NCBI GenBank assembly: GCA_964432825.1
Contig: CAYSOX010000004.1
Span: 1-64,000, forward strand
Source: UMGS1908 sp964432825
GTDB taxonomy: Bacteria > Bacillota > Clostridia > Christensenellales > UBA1242
Direction: 5' to 3'
DNA length: 64,000 bases
Of this stretch, positions 54,401 through 63,400 are shown in pieces (position 1 is the stretch's first letter; each line of letters begins with the position of its first letter). The notes under the pieces are model-generated. The model was not told where the DNA came from. It ran no database searches and saw only the letters and a program-made list of their open reading frames with translations. The position numbers were made by a program, and so were the translations under genes.

Positions 54401-57400
54401 GAGCCGTCAATTGATTGGTATTCCTTAGTTGCAATGGTGATTAGTGAAGAGTAATTGGTGTAAGTTAGTGAATATCCAATTTGGTGAAGTTCGGTCTCGG
54501 TTGTGCCATCCTCTAATTCAACAGTTTGTTCGTAATAATAGTTATAACTATTTGTGAATGAAGCATTTTCGTTGAAGTTTGCGGTGTGGTATGAGATTGA
54601 ATATTTGCCAACATTTAAAATTCCGCCATTTTCTAATTTGTCACCGATTTCTAGTGACCCATTATTTATTGGAGAAACAAAGCGGTCGCCATTTAAAATA
54701 TAACTTGATGGGGCTTTACCCGAGCCATCCTCAAACTTAAATTTTGGCGCATATTCGGTAAATGAGGTTGAACCATTGCCCAAGTTTTCTGTAGTTTTAT
54801 TTCCGGTATTGTAATTAAAGGTTTGCTCGGTGGTCGAAAGTTTATATTGAGCAAGGTCGGAGGTTGAAAAGTTTTTAAGAGCGTTATCCAAATCAATATA
54901 TTTTAGGTAGGTGGTTGGAACAACTTGGGTGCAATTAAAGTCGTAATAATATGCAGATGAACTTGATTTTGTGTAAACTTGAATTGCAATGATTTTTCCG
55001 CCGTTTAATTGGGTGATTACCTTTTGGTCCGTTGAATAGAATAGTCCGGTAGAAGGTTTGTATTCTACATCTTGAATTGTGCCGTTTGCGGTGACCATAT
55101 ATGTTAAGAATTTACCTGAATATAGGTTTTCTAGTCCGGCTGGAACATATTCTGGGTTGCCGTTTATATCGGTTTGGTAAATCGGTTTACCATTTGCACC
55201 GAAGCCAGTAACTATCTTATATTGCTTTGTGATTTCGTCGTATTCTACTCGCTTAATTTCGTCAACATATCCGCGGTAGTCGTCTGAACTAATCTTTTTA
55301 TCGTCGCCAAATTCGTCTTTTTGAATCACATATTCGCCGGTTGCAATGTTGTATGTTGCAAAATACCAGCCCTCAAAACGGTAGCCATCGTCGGAGTTTG
55401 CTTGTAATTTTATTGAGGTGTGACGGTCGAAATATTGAGTTAGGTAGGTTTCGTCTATACCGGTGTGGTAAACATCGGCAGAGATGAACCATTGTTTTGT
55501 TCGAGATTCACCTGTGATTACTGGAACGAAGGTTGCTGTGTTTACTATCTTGCGGGCAAACTTGATGCCGTCTTGACGCTTTGAAAGATAGTGGTGAGTA
55601 ATAACTTTTCCGTTATCATTTTTTTCGGTTTCGATAGAATATTTATAAACATCAAAATAGATAGATGAAAGGATTACTGGTAACATTTCACTGCCTTGGC
55701 TTGAAGTCTTTTTGGTGTTATAAATTTGTTCTACGAAGCGGGTTGAAATTAGGTCTATATCTTGAATACCGCTTGTACGCTTTGCAAGTTCCAACTCATG
55801 TTCGGCTTGCTTTGCGGTACTCATTTTGTAATGAGCGTTTGAATAACCGTCTTCAAAGTCATATTCTACAATATTTAAGTAATAAACAAAGGTTTGTCTT
55901 CCGGATTGAAGAGTGTTGTAAGAAGCCTTAAATTCTCCATTGGTGTCTATTGTTGGTGCAAGGATGGAGTCTTCACTCTTTAATGCGTATGGAATTGCGC
56001 CGTTTGTATTGTAAGTAAAGTTGTAACCCTCTATATTTTTGTATGGGGTATTATTTGATTGAGATTTTGGCTTATCTTTTGTTACTTGATAGTAGTAAGA
56101 CTCTTGACCATTGATGTAATTTCCGTTTTGGTCTAGAACGAAATAATATCTGCCGTTTGAGAAGTTGATTGGATATATCTCGCGTTTTCCGTCGGCTGAA
56201 GTGGTTAGTGAATATAGATAATATGCATATCTTGATTGGGTGCCGGCTTTTATTACTCCGTAATTTACGCCTGGGATGTTGTAAACTTCGGTATTTAAGC
56301 CGGTGACTTTATTTACATAGCCAATTGAAAGGTTAGAATTTCCAATTTCTTGCTCTACCATATATGGAACGTTTGTGTCTGTGGCTTTTGTGCCAGCATT
56401 TAATGCACCATTTGTGTAACTGTCTACAAAGAATGCGGACATATTATTGGTAGCAGTTCCTACTGAAGTGTCGGCAAAATATTGATATTCGGTGGTGAAC
56501 ACATAGTTTTCTATGGTCATCTTATCATAATCGTAAGTAAGTTCGGTTTTGCCTGAGCCGTCGGTTAATTCAATCTCACCAGAAGAGATGTATTCAATAA
56601 AATGGATGTCGTCGGTGTTGTCTGCAATTGTTTCGGTGTCGGCTTTAACTCGGCTTCCGTCGGTGTAATAAGTTGTGATAACACCGCCGTTTGACTTAAC
56701 ACCATCGGTTGTTATGGTTGAAGTGGTTAATGAGAATACTCTTTCATAGATTGGTAGGAATACATAATATTTTGCTTGGTCGGATGAGAATGTGAAGGTT
56801 GAATTGTTTCGACCTTGGATATCTATATCGCCGGCTTTGTATAATATTTCACTATTATATCTTGTGTACGCGCCCCATTCTTTGAAGCGGTAGACAACAC
56901 TTGTGTCGCCTTCTTCAATTACTATGTTAGGGTTTGTAACAAAGATAACTTGTTCGGAACCTACGGTGAAGAAGTTTGAAGTTGCAAGCATTGCATTCTT
57001 GATGGAATATGGGAAGCCTGCATATAAGCCTTCATAATCTTTTGCCTTGTCGGAAACTTTTTCGCCGATGCCTGTTCGGTAGCAACTGGTGATACCTGAA
57101 ATTACCAAAGTGCCGTATTCTATAACTGAATTTTTGTCTAGGTTTTCTAGTGCTCCACAAATTGCTTCGGTGTTGCATTCACTGGTTAATAGGATGCTTC
57201 CATCTGGGCGAACATTGTAAGTGTGAACATCTAGAGTTCCGGCATTAGATATTTCGGTGTATGAACTTGTCCACCAATTGTAATTGTATTTGTAGCAAGG
57301 AGCATTGGTTGAACTATACACAATTTCGTGGAAGCAATCGGTGATTGCATTGTACACATAATGTGAGCGGGTAAGACGAGTGTAATGCTCTGTGTTGTTT

Positions 57401-60400
57401 GTGTTGCCGTCCATATAATAATCGGCGTATAGTCTACTGCGAAGGCTGTTTGCTTCATCCTTTGAAGAGTTGTCTATCCAGTCACTGCTGAATGCGTATG
57501 GTTGGAAATTGTCAGCAACTGCGGTGGTGTATACATAATATGGATAACCCTCTGGGCTAACAATTGTATCTTCGGCTGGAGTTTTTAACTTAACCTTTTC
57601 AAAGTATACTGAAGTTATGGTTCCGCTGTCTAGTTGGGCAGATAAATTAACCTTGGTGTAATCATATACATTTGCATTTGCTGGAATGCTTTCTAGTGGG
57701 GTGGCGTAATGCAAATAATAAGAATATTTATTGGCTGAAAGTTGGTCGTAGGTGGTGTATTCATTAGGGTCGTAGTTTTCGCCAATTGTGTAATAGTAAT
57801 ATCTACCGTCAATCTTTATGCGGAAGTTGTCGGATTTTGTCGATTGTTCGTGAACATTCATACCCGAACCGATGGTTGAGGTTGTTTGAGTTGTATCACG
57901 AAGAAGGACTAAACTTTCGTCATAAACTAAGAAGTTTGACATACTGTTGCGGTCGGTTAGAGTGGAATCTACGGCATTTCCAGAATTGTCTACAAGTGCA
58001 TAAGTCAAAATTTCTGCAATATCCATAGAAGTTATCATCTTATGCTCAAAATTCATTAAAGTTAATGAGTTTGAAGCAAGTGTTCCGTTTGGTGTTAGGT
58101 ATACTGGAGAGTAGATTGAAGAGTTTGCCAAACTGTATGGGTAACTACCGTAAAGTGGTTCGTAACTTGTTTTGTCGGTAACTGCGATGATTTGGTCAGG
58201 ATATTTATTTTGGTCGATGTTTGTTTCGGTGTCTTTGAATGCATAAGTTGCATCTGGAGTAGCAAGGTTAGAACCTGATATGTCGGTTATTATACCGCCT
58301 AGTTCTACACTGTAAACGGGTTCTATTCTTAGTCCTAAGGTGATGTTTTGGTTGTCGTCTTGAAGGTGGCGAACACTGAATGAAATTACGGTGTTTGGAT
58401 ATGGCGCGCCATCTAGAACGGTTACACCTGGTAAGCCATACTTGGAGGTCTTTGCGGTGGTGTAATCTATGGTGTAATAGTTGCTCCAGTCGGTGATAAA
58501 GCCATTTTCAACCTCAGCATTTACATCGGATGAATAGAAACTTGGGTAAATGATAGGCTCGGTGGCGGTCATAATTGACTTACCTAGGATATCTATCTTT
58601 TGATTGGTTTCATAAGCATAAGCCGTGCGAACATAGGTTGTTTTTGAGTAACTTCTTGAGTTTACTACACCGGTTAGAGCGGTGCGTTTTCCGTCTACTA
58701 AGCCGTAATAAATTGTGTTGAAGTTTACGCCGGTTTGCAAACTTGCATTGTGGATGGTTGTTCCGTCGTTTGCAAAATAGTGGGCGGTGTACTCGGTGCC
58801 AGTTGATGTGTCTAAATATATTAATTGTACTAGGCTTGAATAATCGTATACTAGTTGAGTGCCGTTTGAAAATCCTGAACTTAGGATGTAGCCATTTGCT
58901 ACGTCAACTCCGTCGGAAGCATCAAATGTGGTGTAATATAGGTAGTCGCCTGAAGTTGAAATGTAATTATATATATTTAGGTTGTCATCAAACTTAAAGC
59001 GGTAAGCAAATGAACTTGGATAAGCCTCTTCTACCTTTTCTAATAAACCTAGTTTATTGTATTTGTAAATATTTGCAGTGATGTTGTCATTAGGGGCTTT
59101 TTCTAGGTTGAAGTAGGTGATGTTTGTGATTGGGTCAACGAACTTATAAGTTTCGGTAAGAGAACCATCTAATCCGCGAGCCGTTCCGTCAGATGAGTAA
59201 ACGACTTTGTCGGTAACATCATTTTCAGTTAATGCTAATTCGTTTGAAAGGATAGGTAGGATAGATTGAACTTCGGCATAAGATAATTTATGTAATGCGG
59301 TGTAATCGTAATAGGTTTTAATTTCTGCTTTGCCGGTAGATGCAAGGTCTCCTAACTTCTTGCCGTTTATGGTGATTAAATCTATTAAATGGTAAGAGTT
59401 GGCATTGATTGTGCGAATTACCTTTGTGCCATCATTATAAGTGGTGGTTAATGTGTTGCCATTAACTTCTACCGAATCTATAACTGAAGTAGAGGCATCT
59501 ATAACTAAGTTGGTTAAGGTGTAATTAACTTTTAAGTTTACGCCCTCGGTTAAGCCATGGCCAACCTTTGAACTATAAGCATATTGGATATATTTAGCGT
59601 CTACTGGGTTTAAGTATTGCTTAACTGGTTGGTTATCTTTTACGGTTGCAAGCACGGATGCGGTTAGTCCGCTAGGTAAATCATATTCGGCAAGTTCTAC
59701 AAGTGAGTAAATATAGTCTGGAGTTTTGCCCTCGGAAACTAAACGATTTATGCTATTAATTAAGTCGCTTACCGAATTGAATTTTTCAATTAAAGACACA
59801 GTATTGTTATTCACATTTACATCGCAAAGTTGGTAATAAATGGTGTAACTTGCTGGGATTTCTGAAAGTTGGTCGTCGGTTAAGCGGTAGGTGTTAATAA
59901 GTGTTTGGTAATAATTTCCGTTTACTTTATGAATCTTTGTGTAATTTCCGTATTCGATGCCGTCGCTTACAAGCGATGGGGTTACTTTATCTATGGTGTC
60001 ATTCCAAATACCAATTTTGTCGGCTTCAAATACGCATAGCACATTTGAAATGTATGGGTAATTTTGGTCGTTTAATATATCAATTGTAACTTCTTCGCCG
60101 TCTACAAGGTCAACTCTTTGACCGGATGTTGAGATAGCATCTAAGAACTCTTTGGTAACCTTGAAGGTGGTTGAAACTAGGTTGTTATCGTCGTCGGTTT
60201 TTCTTGCACCGGTTTCGTCATATAGAGCAATTATAATTTCTTTACCTTCTACCAATTCGTTTAGTGGAAGAAGTTTGTTTTCTGTAATTAAAGTATTTAA
60301 ATTTGAGTCGGTTACTGTAACATCTGCGAATGATATATATATAATATTATTCATTAGATATATGCGGTAGTTGAAGTATTCGGTGGTATCGTCATCGGCA

Positions 60401-63400
60401 TCTAGGTCAAAACTGTAGAAGTGTGAGCCACCTTTACTTGCGGTTCCGACACCGGCAATAAATGTTCTTCCGTTATATCTTGCCATATTATATATGGTGT
60501 ATGGGCTTGCAAACAATATATCGTCGCTGAAAGTTCTATAATCTAGGGCAGGGTTTAATAACATATTTATTTGAGTGGTGATATATTGAGCAGATTTTGA
60601 ATAGGTGCGGTTATTGTATATTACTACATCTTTGCCGGATTCGGTGGTTTGTAATAGGTAGTAATCCAATTCCGATGCGGTGTAATAATCGTTGCCAATT
60701 TTAACTAGGTCTATCAATTCGCTATCTAGTTTTTGTTGATATCCCCAAGCGGTGCGAGATTTGTAATAATTTCCGTCGGCATCGCGGTATACGGTGATTT
60801 CGTTACCATTAATGATTGCTTTGTATTCGGCATGTAGGTCACTATAGTAATCTGTGCCATCAAAGTAAGCAATGTGGTAAGTTTTTCCGCCGTCTAGTGA
60901 ATATTCATAATGGTCTACTGAAATGGTTGAAGCATCGTAATAACTGCCGTCTTGGTGAATTACTTCGGTGTATTTTGTTTCGGCTGATGGGTCGTTTGCA
61001 TTTTCATTATATACAAGTTCTTCAATAGATGAGTAATAGCGGGTTGAAGTGCCGTCATTGACTGCATAACAAAGTTTGCCATTGTCTGCACCGGTTATGA
61101 TGAAGTAGGTGGTGTATTCAACATTTGTGAAACTGCCATCGGATTCACGGATAACGGCATTTTGTGTTCCGAAAATGTTGCCACTTGTAGAAAGTGAAAG
61201 GCGAATATCCTCAATCTTTCCAGAAAGTGTACCGGTGGTGCTGTCTAGTTTTGCATATAAGCCAATTTCTCCGGTGGATTCTTTTGCAATATAATAGGTG
61301 TTTGTGGTGCCGTCGTTATTGTATGAAACTAGAGTTTGGATAATCTTTGCTGAAGAGTAATCCTTTTCTGAATATACATGACCGTTGAACTCAATATTTT
61401 CGCCGTTTGAACCTTTGTAGAAATAAACGGTTTCAAGGATGGATTCATTTGCATTAACCTTTTCTTGAGTTATGTAGGCGCTGATTCCGTTTGAAACTTC
61501 TACTGGTTTGAAATAGTAGTAGTAAGCAGGGTCAATCTTTGCGCCCATTAGACGGTAAAATCTATAAATGTGGGATAGGGTAGAATTGTAATTTAGGTAT
61601 ATGTCGGAGTTGTTATTTTCAAAACTATTGAATAGATATTGAATAGCCTTGCCGACTGCAAGTAAGGTATCACCCTTGATGATAGATTTTCCGTCGTTAT
61701 CGTTATCTACATCATAGGCTGAAATATTTAGGGCTGCAGCAAGTTCTTCAAAATTAGTAAAATTTCTATTTGCAAGGCTGTTTTGACTAGTCTCATTAAG
61801 TTTAAACAAGCGGTCAGCGAAGTTTGAGATTTGACCAAAGTAGATAATATCTGAGCCATCGGAAGTTTCGCCAATTACACTGGTGAAGAAAGAGTAACTG
61901 CGGGTTACGAACTCGCTACCAATTTTGGTGCGGAACTTGACGGTTTCCAAATCATAATACAAGTAGATGTTTCGGGTTATTTCGGTGCAAAGACTATTGT
62001 CTACTGAAAGTGAAACCGAAGAAGCGGTGTCGGTAACACTTACATTACCATCAAGAATGAAGTAATCGTAAGTAAATTGTGCAACACCATTTTTTAATAA
62101 GATAACTTGTTGATTACTGTCTCCATCTAATGTGGTAGTTTTAACACCACTAAGTTTTCTAAAGCCTACAATAGTTGCATTTTCATCTAAAATTATTTGG
62201 TAATAGAAAGAAGAGTTTGTATCTGCAATGTAACTTGAAAGTAGGGATGTTTGGTTGCGGTCTTTTAGGTCGGTTGGAAGAGTTTTTAATGTGGTGTTGT
62301 ATACAAAATATCGGTGCCCTGTTTCTAAGCCGGTATCGGTACCGAACTCGTCGGCATTACCATTTTCACAATCAAAGAAGTTTAAGGCTTTGCCGTCGGC
62401 GGTGGTGATTGCCTTTTGAGTTTTGCCGGACTCTAGTCTTGTGGTTTTGTATAGTGTTGTGGTGTAAGTTTCTCCATTGAACGAGAAGGTAAGGTTTACC
62501 GAATTTGCTTTTAAGTCTGATGGGTAAACATAGCAAATTATGGATGTTGAACTATTGGTTGCGGTGGTTGAGAAAGTTACGCCCTCTAATATCCAATTGC
62601 CTTTATGACTGCAAGATGAATCTTTATCAAAAATTGAAATAACGGTGTTTTCATCTGGTAGGGTGTTTTTGAACACGCTGTCGGTTTCGGTTTTGTTTGA
62701 ACCTTCGGTTAAGTCGGCGGTGTTTTTTATTGAAACATTGTGTTCGGTAACCTTGGTTAGTGAACTATTGAAGGTTACATATTCATCTGTACCGCGGAAT
62801 TTGAATGCATTGATTGTTTCAACCAAATTTCCTCTAGAATCTTTCAAATTGAAGGTGTAGTTTGAAATGTTGTCGGTTGAAGATTCCATTTCGAAAGATT
62901 GTGCGGTGCCTCTAATATAAGAGATTTTGGAAATGGAAATTTCCTTTGCGGTAAATGAAGTTTTACCAATTGAAGAGGTGGAAACAAATGTATTGTCGGT
63001 GAAGGTGATTGAAGGGTTGGTTTTATTTTCTAGTGCGTATATTCCACCATAGCCTATTTTGAATGAAAGTGTAGAAGTAGAAGAATATAGAAGTGGAAGA
63101 TTTAGGCAACTAAAGTTAGAATCATTTAACTCGTTTTTGCCGTCGATATATTCTTTGTCTAAAACATATAAGCCCAAAGTTGAATCATATTTATACCTTT
63201 TATAGTTAGAGTCATCCTCTTTAAAGAGAATAGTCTCAACTTTAGTTGTTTCATTTGAAGAATTGTTGAAATTAGAAACATTGAACTCAGAAGATTCGGT
63301 CTTGGTGATATCTAAGCTTGTTAGGTATCCTGCAAGTGCGGTGTATCTGCCGTTAGACAATGAAAAGGCATAATCAGTAGTATTTGTGGTGGTTGTACCA